NCBI GenBank assembly: GCA_022452035.1
Contig: JAKURV010000001.1
Span: forward strand, 62,001 to 126,000
Direction: 5' to 3'
Source of the DNA: Acidimicrobiales bacterium
GTDB taxonomy: Bacteria; Actinomycetota; Acidimicrobiia; Acidimicrobiales; MedAcidi-G1
DNA: 64,000 nucleotides
This document shows, piece by piece, positions 1-10,803 of this stretch. How positions within the stretch are numbered: the first letter of the stretch is position 1; every line of letters begins with the position of its first letter. A program made the translations under genes and the position numbers. A model generated the notes under the pieces. It was not told the origin of the DNA. It made no database searches and worked only from the letters and a program-made list of their open reading frames with translations.

Positions 1-213
1 GAAGCAGCTGGTGGCCGCCGATGTAATGGTGATCCCTCGCTCCTGCTCCTGCTCCATCCAGTCCATGGTGGCGGCGCCGTCGTGGACTTCACCGATCTTG
101 TAGTTCACACCGGTGTAGTAGAGGATCCGCTCGGTCGTCGTGGTCTTGCCCGCGTCGATGTGGGCCATGATCCCAATGTTGCGGGTCTTGTCGAGGGGGT
201 GTCGCGTTGCCAT
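1..213 (-). CDS. fusA: Elongation factor G, N-terminal 71 codons only (runs off window edge)
   Basis: Read from the ATG at 211-213, the protein begins [20 protein letters not shown] and continues with the P-loop [15 protein letters not shown], then the [17 protein letters not shown] switch I region typical of EF-G. EF-G is the GTPase that drives ribosome translocation. The gene follows rpsL and rpsG in the usual str-operon order, with a 160-bp spacer after rpsG. The rest of the gene lies outside the window, so nothing can be said about domains II-V. Confidence 0.97.
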   Translation of the reverse strand, partial: MATRHPLDKTRNIGIMAHIDAGKTTTTERILYYTGVNYKIGEVHDGAATMDWMEQEQERGITITSAATSCF

Positions 214-373
214 CTCTATGCTCTGTATTCGTTGCTCGGTCGATCTCGGTCTCTGGTGCTGGACCTAGGCGGTATACATGGTCAGTGCGGCATGCAGGCC
301 GGGGCTGTGCCGGGTGCCGGGCCGACGTGGACGGCCGCTGCGGATCAAATGGAGGGGCGCCCCGAGGGGCAAC

Positions 374-844
374 TCACCACCGGTAGTGGGCGAACGCCTT
401 GTTGGACTCGGCCATCTTGTGGAGGTCCTCCCGGCGCTTCACCGATGAACCTAGGCCGTTCGAAGCATCCATGATCTCGTTAGCCAGCCGCTCAGCCATC
501 GATCGCTCGCGACGGTCACGGGAGTAATTGACCAGCCAGCGGACGGCCAGCGTATTTGCCCGACGGGGACGGACCTCGACCGGCACCTGGTAGGTGGCAC
601 CACCGACCCGGCGGCTACGCACCTCGAGTTGCGGACGGACATTGTCGATAGCCCGTTTCAGGGTGCCGACCGGCTCGCTGCCCGTCTTTTGCTCAACGGT
701 GGAGAGTGCGGTGTAGACGATGCGCTCGGCGGTGGAACGCTTGCCTCGTTGCAGCACTTTGTTGACGAGCTGGGTGACCACCGTGGACCGGTAGACCGGG
801 TCTGGAGTCAACTCACGACGATCGGCGGGGCCCTTGCGCGGCAC
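374..844 (-). CDS. rpsG: 30S ribosomal protein S7
   Basis: This 156-residue protein is the normal S7 length and nucleates assembly of the 30S head by binding the 3' major domain of 16S rRNA. The family signature is clear from [18 protein letters not shown] at the start to the C-terminal [14 protein letters not shown]. The start is GTG at 842-844, two bases after the rpsL stop, with AAGGAAGG about 6 bases upstream, so translation is probably coupled to rpsL. The spacer to fusA contains a short GC-rich palindrome near 353-372 but no obvious terminator. Confidence 0.97.
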   Translation of the reverse strand: MPRKGPADRRELTPDPVYRSTVVTQLVNKVLQRGKRSTAERIVYTALSTVEQKTGSEPVGTLKRAIDNVRPQLEVRSRRVGGATYQVPVEVRPRRANTLAVRWLVNYSRDRRERSMAERLANEIMDASNGLGSSVKRREDLHKMAESNKAFAHYRW

Positions 845-846
845 GG

Positions 847-1218
847 TCAGCCTTCCTTTTTCGTGCCGTAGCGGCTACGAGCCTGGCGTCGCTGACCGAC
901 GCCCGAGGTGTCCAGCGTCCCGCGGATCACCTTGTAGCGGACACCGGGGAGGTCCTTCACGCGGCCACCGCGGATGAGCACGATGGAGTGCTCCTGGAGG
1001 TTGTGTCCCTCACCGGGGATGTAGGCCGTGACCTCGACACCCGTGGTGAGGCGGACACGAGCCACCTTGCGTAGCGCGGAGTTCGGCTTTTTCGGTGTGG
1101 TGGTGTAGACCCGGGTGCACACCCCGCGCCGCTGGGGCGCTCCCTTAAGCGCAGGCGTGGCTTCCTTGCGGCGCTTGGACTGACGGCCCTTGCGGACCAG
1201 TTGCTGGATGGTGGGCAC
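847..1218 (-). CDS. rpsL: 30S ribosomal protein S12
   Basis: S12 is the decoding-centre protein and is 123 residues here. It begins at GTG 1216-1218 ([11 protein letters not shown]...), with GAGGTAGG 5 bases upstream; an in-frame extension upstream is not S12-like and is rejected. The streptomycin-related loops are wild type: [17 protein letters not shown] around the position of E. coli Lys43, and [16 protein letters not shown] around Lys88. The gene leads rpsG and fusA. The 139-bp gap to rpoC probably contains its own promoter, but I cannot assign -35/-10 boxes with confidence. Confidence 0.97.
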   Translation of the reverse strand: MPTIQQLVRKGRQSKRRKEATPALKGAPQRRGVCTRVYTTTPKKPNSALRKVARVRLTTGVEVTAYIPGEGHNLQEHSIVLIRGGRVKDLPGVRYKVIRGTLDTSGVGQRRQARSRYGTKKEG

Positions 1219-1357
1219 AGACCTACCTCGTCGATTGGAAAAACAGGGATTGCAACACCGCGACCGGGAACCGGCACCGGCCAGCAATCAAGTCTACGGG
1301 TGGGCCTCCCCCACTCACAAACGTGTCGCCCGGGCCGGACCGACGTCACACGGCCAA

Positions 1358-4300
1358 CTACCCGGCCTCGGGGGCCTCCTCGGTCGGAACGCCGATGGCG
1401 GTAGCTAGGTCGATCACGTCGGCCTCGTAGGCACCCTCGAATGCATCCTCGCCCGGGCCGACCTGACCGGCCAGCCATTCGGCGAGGTCCTGTTCCTCGT
1501 CAGCCGACGAGTAGAAGTCCATCGGCTTGTAGTCCGGGGCATGGGTGGCCACCCGCCGGTACTCCTCCAGACCGGTCCCGGCAGGGACCAGCTTGCCAAT
1601 GATGATGTTCTCTTTGAGGCCGATGAGTTTGTCGCTCCGGCACTCGATGGCCGCCTCGGTGAGGACCCGTGTGGTCTCCTGGAAGGAGGCCGCCGAGAGC
1701 CACGAATCGGTGGCCAACGAGGCCTTGGTGATGCCCATGAGCTCGGGACGGCCCTCGGCGGGACGGCGACTCTCGGCCACCAGCATGCGGTTGGTCTCAG
1801 CGAAGAGGCGCTGGTCGACCTGCTCGCCGGGCAGGAAGTCCGATTCGCCAGGGTCGTTGATCTTCACCCGGCGAGTCATCTGACGGACGATGAGCTCGAT
1901 GTGCTTGTCGTGGATGGACACGCCCTGGTCCCGGTAGACCTTCTGGACTTCCTCCACGAGGTACTGCTGTGTCTCGCGGACACCCTTGATCTCGAGCAGT
2001 TCCTTGGGGTCGCGCGGCCCTTCAACGATGGCGTCGCCGGCTCGGACCTCCTGACCGTCGACCACCTCGAGGCGGGACGCCCCGACCACCGTGTAGACCT
2101 CCTCGGTGCCGTCGTCGGCCACCACGGTGACCTCCCGGCCTCGGCCCTCGTCCTCGCCGATCCGGACCACGCCAGAGATGCGGGCCAGGGTGGCCTTACC
2201 CTTCGGGGTACGGGCTTCGAAAAGCTCCACAACACGCGGTAGGCCTCCGGCAATGTCCTTGCCGGCCACACCACCGGTGTGGAAGGTCCGCATGGTCAGC
2301 TGGGTACCGGGCTCGCCGATCGACTGGGCGGCGATCACGCCGACCGCTTCGCCGACCTCGATCGCCTTTCCGGTAGCCAGCGACATGCCGTAGCTGGCCC
2401 CAGACACGCCGGTGGCCGAGTCATCGGTGAGCGGCGACAAGACGCGGACACGGTCGACGTCAGGGTCGTCGCGCAACAGGTCGGCCTCGACCTCGCCGAC
2501 GATCGTCCCGGCGGGAAGCAGGCGCCGACCACCCTTAGCCTTGGCGTGGACAACGCCCCTACCCTCCGGGTCAGCGACCTCCACATCGTCGGCCAACGTG
2601 CGGCTGAACAGGCGGGTCTCCAGGTAGAAGCGCTGGTTCTCCACGTCAGCCTCGACACCGTCGATCCAGATACCGCGGACAGCACCCTCGGCCTCGAAAG
2701 GATCGGTGTCGTTAACGATCAACTCTTGTGAGACATCGACTAGGCGACGAGTCAGATAGCCGGAGTCAGCGGTTCGCAGCGCGGTATCGACCAAGCCCTT
2801 CCGGGCACCCGGCGTGGCGATGAAGTACTCCAGCATCGCCAGGCCCTCGCGGAAGTTTGATTTGATGGGCCGGGGAATCATGTCACCTCGGGGGTTAGCT
2901 ACTAGGCCGCGCATACCAGCAATCTGGCGGACCTGCATCATGTTGCCCCGGGCACCCGACTTGACCATCATGTCAATCGGGTTGAACCAGTCGGCCTCCA
3001 GGGCCTCCACCATCCGCGCTGTGACCTCCGAGGTGGCCGAGTTCCAGATCTCGACCTCCTTCTGGCGACGCTCACCGTCGGTGATGATGCCGCGCCGGAA
3101 CTGAGTCTCGACCTTCTCGGCGTCCTTCTCGTGCCGCTCTAGGATCTCCGCCTTTTCCGACGGTGTCTTGACGTCGTCAATGGACACGGTCAGCCCGGAA
3201 CGGCTGGCGTACTCGAAGCAAATGTCCTTTAGGGCGTCCAGACACTCGGCAACCACCTTCTTCGGGTAGCGCCGGGCCAGATCGTCGACAATGAGGCCCA
3301 GTTGCTTCTTGTCCATTTGCTGGTTCACGAACGTGATGGCCTTGCCGGGCAGGCCACCGAGCTCGAGGGGCTCCGACGACTTCCGGGGTAAGGCGGCGTT
3401 GAAGAACACCCGTCCGGGCGTGGTGGTGTGCCAGGTGGCGGCCACCCCGTTGGCCGGCGTCTCGATTAGCTCCGGGTACTCGTCGGACCGGAACTGGATA
3501 CGGGCGTGTAGGTGAACGGCACCGCTCTCGACGGCCCACCTAAGCTGGTCCAGATCTCGGAACACCTTGCCCTCGCCGGCCAGCCCCTCGACCTCGGCGG
3601 TGAGGTAGTAGGCGCCGATGACCATGTCCTGGGTCGGGGTGACCAACGGACGACCGTGAGCCGGACTGAGAACGTTGTTAGCCGACAGCATCAGAACCCG
3701 GGCCTCAGCCTGAGCCTCCGACGACAGCGGTAGGTGGACGGCCATCTGATCACCGTCAAAGTCCGCGTTGAAGGCGGTGCACACCAGCGGGTGGATCCGG
3801 ATGGCCTTGCCCTCGACCAGCACCGGCTCGAAGGCCTGGATGCCCAGCCGGTGGAGCGTGGGGGCACGGTTCAGCAGTACCGGGTGCTCGCGAATGACGT
3901 CCTCCAAGACGGTCCACACGAGGGGTTTGCGACGCTCTACCATGCGCTTGGCTGACTTGATGTTCTGGGCAAATTCCTCGTCGACCAGCTTCTTCATGAC
4001 GAACGGCTTGAACAGCTCGAGCGCCATGACCTTGGGCAGGCCGCACTGGTGGAACTTAAGTGTGGGACCAGCGACGATGACCGACCGGCCCGAGAAGTCG
4101 ACCCTCTTGCCGAGCAGGTTCTGGCGAAACCGGCCTTGCTTGCCCTTAAGCATGTCGGACAGTGACTTGAGCGGCCGGTTACCTGGGCCGGTGACCGGAC
4201 GACCACGACGGCCGTTGTCGAACAGGGCGTCGACGGCCTCCTGGAGCATCCGCTTCTCGTTATTGACGATGATGGTCGGTGCCCCGAGGTCCAGGAGCCG

Positions 4301-5422
4301 CTTGAGGCGGTTGTTCCGGTTAATGACCCGGCGGTACAGGTCATTCAGGTCGGAGGTTGCGAAACGACCGCCGTCCAACTGCACCATGGGACGGAGTTCC
4401 GGCGGGATGACCGGGACGGCGTCCAGGATCATGGCCCGGGGCTCGTTGACCCGACGTCCGTGCTGGTCCCGACGGTTGAAGGCGGCGACGATCTTCAGCC
4501 GCTTAATGGCCTTCTGCTTGCGTTGGACGCTGAGCGGCTTCTGGCCCTCCGGCGGATCAATCATCGACCGGAGCTTGACCTCTTCATCATCGAAGTTGAT
4601 CCGGTCGATGAGCTGAGCCAGGGCGTCGGCACCCATACCACCCTTGAAGTAATCACCCCACCGGTCCTCTAACTCGCGCCAGAGCATGTCCTCTTCGACT
4701 ATCTGGCGGGCAAACAGACCGGTGAACTCGTCCCATGCCCGGTTCAGGACATCCAGCTCCTGCTCGTACTGCTCCCTGATGAACTGGAGGTCCTTGTCTG
4801 CCGCCTTAGCCCGGGCCTTCAACTCGGCCTCCTTGGCGCCCTCGGCCTCCATGTCGACCAGCTCGCCCTCCAGGTCCTCCTGGCGGCGGTTCAATTCACG
4901 GTCACGCTCCTCCTCGATGGCCAGACGCTCCTCGGCCAACTCGGCCTCCAGCCCCGGTAGGTCCTCGTGGCGCTTCTCCTCGTCGACCCAAACGACCATG
5001 TTGGCGGCGAAGTAGATGACCTTCTCCAACTGCTTGGCCTTAAGTTCCTCGCGTGGCTCGGTGCCCATGAGCAGGTAGGCCAGCCAGGACCGAGTGCCCC
5101 GCAGGTACCAGATGTGAACGGCCGGGGCGGCCAGCTCGATGTGGCCCATCCGGTCACGTCGGACCTTGGACCGGGTGACCTCCACGCCACACCGCTCACA
5201 GATAATCCCCTTGAAGCGGACCCGCTTGTACTTACCGCAGTAGCACTCCCAATCCTTCTGCGGGCCGAAAATCTTCTCACAGAAGAGCCCGTCCTTCTCC
5301 GGCTTCAGGGTGCGGTAGTTGATGGTCTCCGGCTTCTTCACCTCACCGTTGGACCACATGCGGATTCCGTCCGCGGTAGCCAGGCCGATGCGTAGCTGGT
5401 CGAATTCGTTGACGTCGAGCAC
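1358..5422 (-). CDS. rpoC: DNA-directed RNA polymerase subunit beta'
   Basis: This 1354-residue RNA polymerase beta' subunit starts at GTG 5420-5422 ([14 protein letters not shown]), with AGGAAG about 6 bases upstream and 37 bp after rpoB; an in-frame extension into rpoB is not conserved-looking. The N-terminal zinc ribbon ([20 protein letters not shown]) is near residue 60. The catalytic Mg motif NADFDGDQ is near residue 550 and the trigger-loop/bridge region ([16 protein letters not shown]) lies in the C-terminal third. A highly charged coiled-coil insertion of about 100 residues (near residues 145-250, [18 protein letters not shown]) matches the actinobacterial RpoC insertion and supports the phylum call. 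Confidence 0.98.
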   Translation of the reverse strand: MLDVNEFDQLRIGLATADGIRMWSNGEVKKPETINYRTLKPEKDGLFCEKIFGPQKDWECYCGKYKRVRFKGIICERCGVEVTRSKVRRDRMGHIELAAPAVHIWYLRGTRSWLAYLLMGTEPREELKAKQLEKVIYFAANMVVWVDEEKRHEDLPGLEAELAEERLAIEEERDRELNRRQEDLEGELVDMEAEGAKEAELKARAKAADKDLQFIREQYEQELDVLNRAWDEFTGLFARQIVEEDMLWRELEDRWGDYFKGGMGADALAQLIDRINFDDEEVKLRSMIDPPEGQKPLSVQRKQKAIKRLKIVAAFNRRDQHGRRVNEPRAMILDAVPVIPPELRPMVQLDGGRFATSDLNDLYRRVINRNNRLKRLLDLGAPTIIVNNEKRMLQEAVDALFDNGRRGRPVTGPGNRPLKSLSDMLKGKQGRFRQNLLGKRVDFSGRSVIVAGPTLKFHQCGLPKVMALELFKPFVMKKLVDEEFAQNIKSAKRMVERRKPLVWTVLEDVIREHPVLLNRAPTLHRLGIQAFEPVLVEGKAIRIHPLVCTAFNADFDGDQMAVHLPLSSEAQAEARVLMLSANNVLSPAHGRPLVTPTQDMVIGAYYLTAEVEGLAGEGKVFRDLDQLRWAVESGAVHLHARIQFRSDEYPELIETPANGVAATWHTTTPGRVFFNAALPRKSSEPLELGGLPGKAITFVNQQMDKKQLGLIVDDLARRYPKKVVAECLDALKDICFEYASRSGLTVSIDDVKTPSEKAEILERHEKDAEKVETQFRRGIITDGERRQKEVEIWNSATSEVTARMVEALEADWFNPIDMMVKSGARGNMMQVRQIAGMRGLVANPRGDMIPRPIKSNFREGLAMLEYFIATPGARKGLVDTALRTADSGYLTRRLVDVSQELIVNDTDPFEAEGAVRGIWIDGVEADVENQRFYLETRLFSRTLADDVEVADPEGRGVVHAKAKGGRRLLPAGTIVGEVEADLLRDDPDVDRVRVLSPLTDDSATGVSGASYGMSLATGKAIEVGEAVGVIAAQSIGEPGTQLTMRTFHTGGVAGKDIAGGLPRVVELFEARTPKGKATLARISGVVRIGEDEGRGREVTVVADDGTEEVYTVVGASRLEVVDGQEVRAGDAIVEGPRDPKELLEIKGVRETQQYLVEEVQKVYRDQGVSIHDKHIELIVRQMTRRVKINDPGESDFLPGEQVDQRLFAETNRMLVAESRRPAEGRPELMGITKASLATDSWLSAASFQETTRVLTEAAIECRSDKLIGLKENIIIGKLVPAGTGLEEYRRVATHAPDYKPMDFYSSADEEQDLAEWLAGQVGPGEDAFEGAYEADVIDLATAIGVPTEEAPEAG

Positions 5423-5459
5423 TGTGTCTTCCTGCGTCTCGTTGTTCGTGTCGTAAGGG

Positions 5460-8400
5460 TCAGTGAACGAGGCCGGCGGCCCGGCGCTCGTCCTCTTCGT
5501 CGGAACCCCGCTCCGGGCGGGATAGGTCAATGCCGAGTTCCTCGGCGGCGCGGTAGACGTCCTCGTCGAAGTCGCGCATCTCGATCTCTCGTCCGTCCTC
5601 GCCAATCACCTCGACATTCAGGCAAAGAGATTGCATCTCCTTGATGAGAACCTTGAAGCTCTCGGGGATGCCGGGCTCGGGGATGTTCTCGCCCTTCACG
5701 ATGGCCTCGTAAACCTTCACCCGGCCGAGTACGTCGTCCGACTTGATGGTCAGGAGTTCCTGCAGGCAGTAGGCGGCGCCGTACGCCTCCAGAGCCCACA
5801 CCTCCATCTCGCCGAACCGCTGGCCACCGAACTGGGCCTTCCCGCCCAACGGTTGCTGGGTAATCATCGAGTACGGACCGGTGGAGCGGGCGTGAATCTT
5901 GTCGTCCACCAGGTGAGCCAGCTTCAGGATGTAGACGTACCCCACCATCACCGTGCTGTCGTACGCCTCACCGGTTCGCCCGTTGTAGAGGGTGGCCTTA
6001 CCGTCCAGCTGGACTAGGCGTTCGCCGTCAGCTGTTTCGGGTCGCAGGTTGGCCAGGATTTTTTGGATCGTGGGGTGTCGGCCGGCCCGGTCCTCCTCGT
6101 CCCAGTGGGCCCCGTCAAACACCGGCGTCGCCACGTGGACGGCGGGCTCGGTCGAGGGACGAGTCTTTTTCTCGATGCCGCGCACCGGGTCGGACCCGAC
6201 ACCCTCGCCACCGATCTCCCAACCCCACCGGGCGCAGTACCCGAGGTGAGCCTCCAGTACCTGCCCGACGTTCATCCGTGACGGAACGCCCAACGGGTTG
6301 AGGATGATGTCGACCGGCGTCCCGTCGGCCATATAGGGCATGTCCTCGACGGGAAGGATCTTGGAGATGACGCCCTTGTTGCCGTGCCGACCAGCCAACT
6401 TGTCGCCCACGCTGATCTTGCGCTTCTGACCCACGTAGACCCGGACAAGCTGGTTGACGCCAGGAGGCAACTCGTCACCGTCGTCGCGGTTGAACACCTT
6501 GACATCGATGACCTTGCCCGCCTCGCCGTGCGGAACCTTTAACGAGGTGTCGCGCACCTCACGCGCCTTCTCGCCGAAGATGGCTCGGAGAAGACGTTCT
6601 TCCGGGGTCAACTCGGTCTCACCCTTGGGCGTGACCTTGCCGACCAGCACATCGCCGGGCGCCACCTCAGCACCCACCCGAACGATGCCCAGATCATCCA
6701 GGTCAGCCAGGATCTCGTCCGACAGGTTGGGGATGTCCCGTGTGATCTCTTCGGTCCCCAACTTGGTGTCTCGGGCGTCGATCTCGTGCTCCTTGATGTG
6801 GATCGACGTCAGGACGTCGTCCTTGACCAGGCGCTCGGACAGGATGATGGCGTCTTCGAAGTTGTAGCCCTCCCACGACATGAAGGCCACGAGGAGGTTC
6901 TTACCGAGGGCCAACTCACCGTCGTCGGTGGACGAGCCATCGGCCAGCACCTGGCCCGACCTCACCCGCTGGCCTGGAGCGACCCGGATCTTCTGGTTGA
7001 TGCAGGTGTCCTGGTTGGACCGCACGTACTTGAGCAGCGGGTGGACCGTCGAGCCGGACTTCCGGTAGTCGACCGTCACCGTGGTGCCGTCGACCGCCGT
7101 TACCGTGCCGTCCTCGAGGGCAAGCAGCATGTCCGCCGCGTCGTGGGCGGCGCTGGCCTCGATACCGGTGCCGATGTACGGGGCCTCGGACTGGATAAGC
7201 GGCACCGCCTGCCTCTGCATGTTGGCTCCCATGAGGGCACGGTTGGCGTCGTCGTGTTCGAGGAACGGGATCAGAGCGGTGGCCACAGACACGATCTGCT
7301 TCGGTGAGACGTCCATCAGCTGGACCTCTTCCGGCGGCACGTAGGAGATCTCAGTCGTGGCGCCAAAGAAAACGTCTTGTTCCAACTGGAGCCGGAGGTC
7401 CTGGAGCGAGGCGGCCTGCGGCGACCGCCGGACAAGGACCCGCTCGTTGCGGAAGGTTCCGTTGGGGTTGAGGGGTGCGTTCGCCTGGGCGACGACGTAC
7501 TCCTCCTCCTCGTCGGCGGCTAGCCAGAGGATCTCGTCGGTGACCTTGCCCCTCTTCACGGCCCGGTACGGCGACTCGATGAAGCCAAAGGGGTTCACCC
7601 GGCCGTAGGTGGCCAGACCACCGATGAGGCCGATGTTGGGGCCCTCCGGGGTCTCGATTGGGCACATCCGGCCGTAGTGGGAGAAGTGGACGTCACGGAC
7701 CTCAAAGCCGGCTCGCTCACGGGACAGGCCACCGGGACCGAGGGCCGAGAGGCGACGGCGGTGGGTCAGCCCGGAAAGGGGGTTCACCTGGTCCATGAAC
7801 TGGGAGAGCTGGCTGGTGCCGAAGAACTCCTTGATGGCGGCCACCACGGGTCGGATGTTGATCAGCGAGGTCGGGGTAATGGACTCGACATCCTGGGTGG
7901 TCATCCGCTCGCGAACTACGCGCTCCATCCGGGACAGCCCGATGCGCAGCTGGTTCTGGATGAGCTCGCCCACCGACCGGATGCGACGGTTGGCGAAGTG
8001 GTCCTGGTCGTCAAGGCGATAGCCAGGCTCGCCCTTGGCTAGGTGCAGCAGGTAGGTGCAGGTAGACAGGACCTCGGACCGGGTGAGGACCGGCGAGTCG
8101 GGATCGGGACGCTCTAACTCAATGCCGAAGAGCTTCTCGTTCTTCTCGATCTCGGGGCCGAGCTTACGGTTCAGTTTGTAACGCCCGACCCGGGACAGGT
8201 CGTAACGCCGGGACTCGAAGAAGGCGTTGCGCAGGTAGGCCCGGGCGGCCTCGACCGAGGGCGGTTCGCCGGGGCGAACCCGCTTGTAGATCTCCAGGAG
8301 GGACTCCTCCTGGGTGGGGGCGAGGTCCTTGTCCTTCTCCCACTGCCCCTCGAGGTAGTCGAAGTGGCGGACGAAGCGTTCTAGGAAGCCCGGCTCGTTC

Positions 8401-9041
8401 TCCTCGTCGTAGCCCAGAGCCCGCAGGAGGGTGAACATCGAAAGGCGACGTTTGCGGGCTACACGGGTCCCGGCGGTGACGTCCTTACCTGGCTTTTGTT
8501 CGACGTCGAATTCGATCCACTCGCCGCGGTAGGGGTGAATGGTGCCGGTGACCAGCTGGTGCTTGGCCAGGTTCCGGAGCCGGTAACGCTCACCAGGCTG
8601 GAAGATGACGCCCGGCGATCGGACGAGTTGGGACACCACGACTCGCTCGGTGCCGTTGATGACGAAGGTCCCCTTCTCGGTCATCATCGGGAAGTCCCCC
8701 ATGAAGACTGTCTGCTCCTTGATCTCGCCGGTGTCGGCGTTCATGAAGCGGGCTCGTACAAAGATCGGGGCGGAGAAGGTCATGTCCTTCTCCTTGCACT
8801 CCTCCACCGTGAACTTGGGCGGAGGGCAAAGGTCCTCGTCCTTGGGATCGAATTCCAGCTCAAGCGAGAGCGTCTCACTGAAGTCCGTGATCGGACTGAG
8901 GTCAGAGAACGTGTCGGCGATCCCGTCCCTACGGAACCACTTGAAGGACTTCCGCTGGATGTCGATCAGGTGTGGCAGCGGGAGGACTTCCTCCAGATTG
9001 CCGAACGAATAACGGTCCCGAACGAGGGGGCGAGCAGACAC
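5460..9041 (-). CDS. rpoB: DNA-directed RNA polymerase subunit beta
   Basis: This 1193-residue beta subunit starts at GTG 9039-9041 with AGGAG about 6 bases upstream. The rifampicin-binding region (SQLSQFMDQ, then [20 protein letters not shown], residues about 409-438) is intact, with the E. coli D516, H526 and S531 equivalents present. Residue 419 is Val where E. coli and Mycobacterium have Asn (E. coli 518). The C-terminus carries the conserved [17 protein letters not shown] segment. It is followed by rpoC and preceded by a 366-bp non-coding region with hairpins that separates it from rplL. Confidence 0.98.
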   Translation of the reverse strand: MSARPLVRDRYSFGNLEEVLPLPHLIDIQRKSFKWFRRDGIADTFSDLSPITDFSETLSLELEFDPKDEDLCPPPKFTVEECKEKDMTFSAPIFVRARFMNADTGEIKEQTVFMGDFPMMTEKGTFVINGTERVVVSQLVRSPGVIFQPGERYRLRNLAKHQLVTGTIHPYRGEWIEFDVEQKPGKDVTAGTRVARKRRLSMFTLLRALGYDEENEPGFLERFVRHFDYLEGQWEKDKDLAPTQEESLLEIYKRVRPGEPPSVEAARAYLRNAFFESRRYDLSRVGRYKLNRKLGPEIEKNEKLFGIELERPDPDSPVLTRSEVLSTCTYLLHLAKGEPGYRLDDQDHFANRRIRSVGELIQNQLRIGLSRMERVVRERMTTQDVESITPTSLINIRPVVAAIKEFFGTSQLSQFMDQVNPLSGLTHRRRLSALGPGGLSRERAGFEVRDVHFSHYGRMCPIETPEGPNIGLIGGLATYGRVNPFGFIESPYRAVKRGKVTDEILWLAADEEEEYVVAQANAPLNPNGTFRNERVLVRRSPQAASLQDLRLQLEQDVFFGATTEISYVPPEEVQLMDVSPKQIVSVATALIPFLEHDDANRALMGANMQRQAVPLIQSEAPYIGTGIEASAAHDAADMLLALEDGTVTAVDGTTVTVDYRKSGSTVHPLLKYVRSNQDTCINQKIRVAPGQRVRSGQVLADGSSTDDGELALGKNLLVAFMSWEGYNFEDAIILSERLVKDDVLTSIHIKEHEIDARDTKLGTEEITRDIPNLSDEILADLDDLGIVRVGAEVAPGDVLVGKVTPKGETELTPEERLLRAIFGEKAREVRDTSLKVPHGEAGKVIDVKVFNRDDGDELPPGVNQLVRVYVGQKRKISVGDKLAGRHGNKGVISKILPVEDMPYMADGTPVDIILNPLGVPSRMNVGQVLEAHLGYCARWGWEIGGEGVGSDPVRGIEKKTRPSTEPAVHVATPVFDGAHWDEEDRAGRHPTIQKILANLRPETADGERLVQLDGKATLYNGRTGEAYDSTVMVGYVYILKLAHLVDDKIHARSTGPYSMITQQPLGGKAQFGGQRFGEMEVWALEAYGAAYCLQELLTIKSDDVLGRVKVYEAIVKGENIPEPGIPESFKVLIKEMQSLCLNVEVIGEDGREIEMRDFDEDVYRAAEELGIDLSRPERGSDEEDERRAAGLVH

Positions 9042-9407
9042 CTAGAACTCCTGGCCGAGAGTCATGAACGTGGGCGAGCCGAAAACGCGACAGGGGACGT
9101 GTCGAAAACAACACGAACGACGGGCGCGACCACGGCAACAGGGAATACTAGTGCCCGCGCGGCCAACAGCGCAACCCTGCGGGCAGCACAACCAGACCCC
9201 GAAGGGTCGGTCCGGGGCAAACGGTACGTGACCCCTTTCCGGTGGTCAAGCACCGTCATCGAACCGCAATGCGCGACCTTGCGTCGGGAAAGCCGATCGT
9301 GTATGAGCCACAACCCCGGTCGGCCTTCGGGTAATCCGAAAACTACGTGACCCCCGGGGTGCGCCCCGGGGGTCACGTATCGGTCGGCGGCGACGCCGCC
9401 GACCGGA
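9042..9407. other. Non-coding spacer between rplL and rpoB
   Basis: The 366 bases hold no credible gene. The rplL-proximal end contains two tandem hairpins (listed separately). Toward rpoB there is a short hairpin (GACCC, loop CGAA, GGGTC at 9195-9208). The 11-mer TACGTGACCCC occurs twice, at 9225-9235 and inside the large hairpin at 9344-9354. In many bacteria this gap carries an attenuator or RNase site that sets the L7/L12 to RNA polymerase ratio, and a secondary rpoB promoter. Either would fit here, but I cannot place a promoter from sequence alone. Confidence 0.6.
9344..9405 (-). terminator. Tandem hairpins after rplL (attenuator or partial terminator)
   Basis: On the transcribed minus strand the first hairpin begins 2 bases after the rplL stop: an 11-bp perfect stem (arms 9381-9391 and 9395-9405, 3-nt loop). 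It is followed at once by a 16-bp perfect stem (arms 9344-9359 and 9364-9379, 4-nt loop, arm TACGTGACCCCCGGGG). The RNA after the second stem reads GUUUUCGG, so the U tract is short. Because rpoB lies downstream in the same direction, this is more likely a partial terminator/attenuator or processing site than a full stop. Confidence 0.6.
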
Positions 9408-9785
9408 CTACTTAAGCTCGATCGAAGCGCCGGCGGCCTCAAGGGCCTCTTTGGCCTTCTCGGCGTCCTCCTTGGAGGCACCTTCCAAAACGGCGTTGGG
9501 GGCACCGTCCACAAGGTCCTTGGCATCCTTCAGCCCGAGGTTCGTGAGCGCACGGACCTCCTTGATGACCTGGATCTTCTTGTCGCCAGCGCCGGTCAGG
9601 ACAACGTCGAAGGAGTCCTGCTCCTCCTCCTCATCACTGTTGTCGCTCGCCGGGGCGGCGGCGGCCACGGCCACCGGGGCAGCTGCGGTCACACCGAACT
9701 TCTCCTCGAAGTCCTTCAGTAACTCGCTCAGCTCCAGCACGCTCATCTCTGCGATCGCGTCGAGGATCTCTTCCTTCGTCGCCAT
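9408..9785 (-). CDS. rplL: 50S ribosomal protein L7/L12
   Basis: L7/L12 is the dimeric stalk protein that recruits translational GTPases. The 125-residue product has the N-terminal dimerisation helices ([20 protein letters not shown]), an Ala/Glu-rich hinge and the globular C-terminal domain ([24 protein letters not shown], ending GASIELK). I chose ATG 9783-9785 because GAGGAG lies 5 bases upstream; a GTG two codons earlier (9791) overlaps the rplJ stop and is the alternative. It is tightly linked to rplJ, as expected for the L10-L12 complex. Confidence 0.96.
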   Translation of the reverse strand: MATKEEILDAIAEMSVLELSELLKDFEEKFGVTAAAPVAVAAAAPASDNSDEEEEQDSFDVVLTGAGDKKIQVIKEVRALTNLGLKDAKDLVDGAPNAVLEGASKEDAEKAKEALEAAGASIELK

Positions 9786-9787
9786 GA

Positions 9788-10489
9788 TCACTCCTCTTCC
9801 TTGTTGTCGGTGTCGGTGGCTTCGTCGGTGGACGCCTCATCGGCGACCTCCGCATCGGCTTCGTCAGCAACCGCCACCTCGTCGGCGGCATCGGCTGCAT
9901 CGGTTTCCTCGTCGGTGGACGCCTCATCGGAAGTCGGAACGCCCGGTGTGTCGTCACTTTGGGTGATAAGGGCCTGCAGGGCGTATGCCATGTTCTGGGG
10001 CAGTGCCTGGAGGAGCGCCGCGAACTGCTGCATGGGCGCCGCCATGGCGCCGGCCAACTGGGCCAGTAGGACCTCGCGGGGGGCGATCTCAGCCAGGTTG
10101 GAGATCTCCTCGGCGGTCAGCCGCTGCTGGTCGAGCAGGCCGCCCTTGATAACCAGTGAGTCGTTGGCCTTGGCGAAGTCCTTAAGGGCCTTGGCCAAGG
10201 CAACTGGATCGCCAGCTGAACCGTCGGGCTGCTCACCGGTGAAGGCGATGGCCGTGGGGCCGGTGAGCAGATCTCCCAGGTCCAGGCCCAGTTCCTCGAT
10301 AGCGAAGCGGGCCAGGGTGTTCTTGTACACCTTGTACTCGCCTCCGGCTTCGCGGAGGGACCGACGAAGCGCGGCCAACGCTGGGACGTCCAGCCCTCGG
10401 TACTCGGTCAGTACCACAGCGTTGCTGGCCGAGAACTTCTCTTGGACCTCCTCGACGACCGCGACCTTCTCGGCTCGGGGTTCACCCAC
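9788..10489 (-). CDS. rplJ: 50S ribosomal protein L10 with a long acidic C-terminal tail
   Basis: L10 anchors the L7/L12 stalk to 23S rRNA. The normal fold occupies about residues 1-177: [17 protein letters not shown] at the start, then [34 protein letters not shown] and [22 protein letters not shown] tail of about 56 residues follows, with 24 Asp/Glu and one Lys, built from repeats such as DEASTDE. Typical bacterial L10 is about 165-180 residues. The start is ambiguous between GTG 10493-10495 and GTG 10487-10489; the strong AGGAGGAGGT site touches the first and sits 6 bases from the second, so I prefer the second. The gene may be autoregulated through the leader upstream. Confidence 0.93.
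   Translation of the reverse strand: MGEPRAEKVAVVEEVQEKFSASNAVVLTEYRGLDVPALAALRRSLREAGGEYKVYKNTLARFAIEELGLDLGDLLTGPTAIAFTGEQPDGSAGDPVALAKALKDFAKANDSLVIKGGLLDQQRLTAEEISNLAEIAPREVLLAQLAGAMAAPMQQFAALLQALPQNMAYALQALITQSDDTPGVPTSDEASTDEETDAADAADEVAVADEADAEVADEASTDEATDTDNKEEE
9822..9930 (-). repeat. 22-bp direct repeat within the rplJ tail (copies 9822-9843 and 9909-9930)
   Basis: The two copies are identical over 22 bases (beginning TCGTCGGTGGACGCCTCATC) and both encode the (A)DEASTDE peptide in the acidic tail of L10. The exact nucleotide identity suggests that the tail grew by recent internal duplication. Confidence 0.85.
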
Positions 10490-10570
10490 GCTCACACCTC
10501 CTCCTTCGTCTTCTCGGTCGGTAGCGGCCCTGCCGCTTCGCCCGATCTCGGTTGCTGCTTCCGGCCGGAG

Positions 10571-10690
10571 CCGGCCACACGCACCGTCGACCGGGGCCGG
10601 GCCGGTTGCCCGCATCCGATCAGGAGGGCTCCCCTGCTCGGGCGGAGTCGACGCCGTGATCCTCGGATCGGACGGTGCCGAATCTCGTTC
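10571..10690 (-). promoter_or_regulatory. Candidate L10 leader RNA upstream of rplJ
   Basis: The 308-bp spacer between rplA and rplJ is long for this cluster. On the minus strand an 8-bp long-range stem pairs GCACCGTC (from 10671-10678) with GACGGTGC (from 10581-10588). Nested inside it are CGATC/GATCG arms and a GC hairpin (ACCGG ... CCGGT). This architecture, about 80 nt before the rplJ ribosome-binding site, resembles the autoregulatory L10(L12)4-binding leader known in other bacteria. A separate small hairpin (6-bp stem 10776-10781/10786-10791) lies about 13 nt after the rplA stop and may be a weak terminator. No covariance support could be computed here. Confidence 0.45.
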
Positions 10691-10803
10691 TGCGCCAGGG
10701 CGCAACCCGGAGGTCTTCGGTGAGCGTGTTGATTGTGGTGGTCAGGATATCGGTGGCGCTCCGGAGCCCCACCCACGCCCCGACTGGGGCGCGTCACGGA
10801 CGA

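Noticed and set aside
1541-2242. Long plus-strand open frame opposite rpoC; similar ones opposite rpoB, rplJ, nuoN, nuoL and nuoG (for example 3768-4616, 9801-10889, 19989-21128, 23663-24649).
   Set aside because: They mirror well-supported genes, have Arg/Gly/Pro/Ser- or His/Gln-rich composition without family features, and are expected in high-GC DNA.
5423-5605. N-terminal extension of RpoC by 61 residues into rpoB.
   Set aside because: The extension overlaps rpoB by over 140 bp, is not RpoC-like, and the GTG at 5420-5422 has a good ribosome-binding site.
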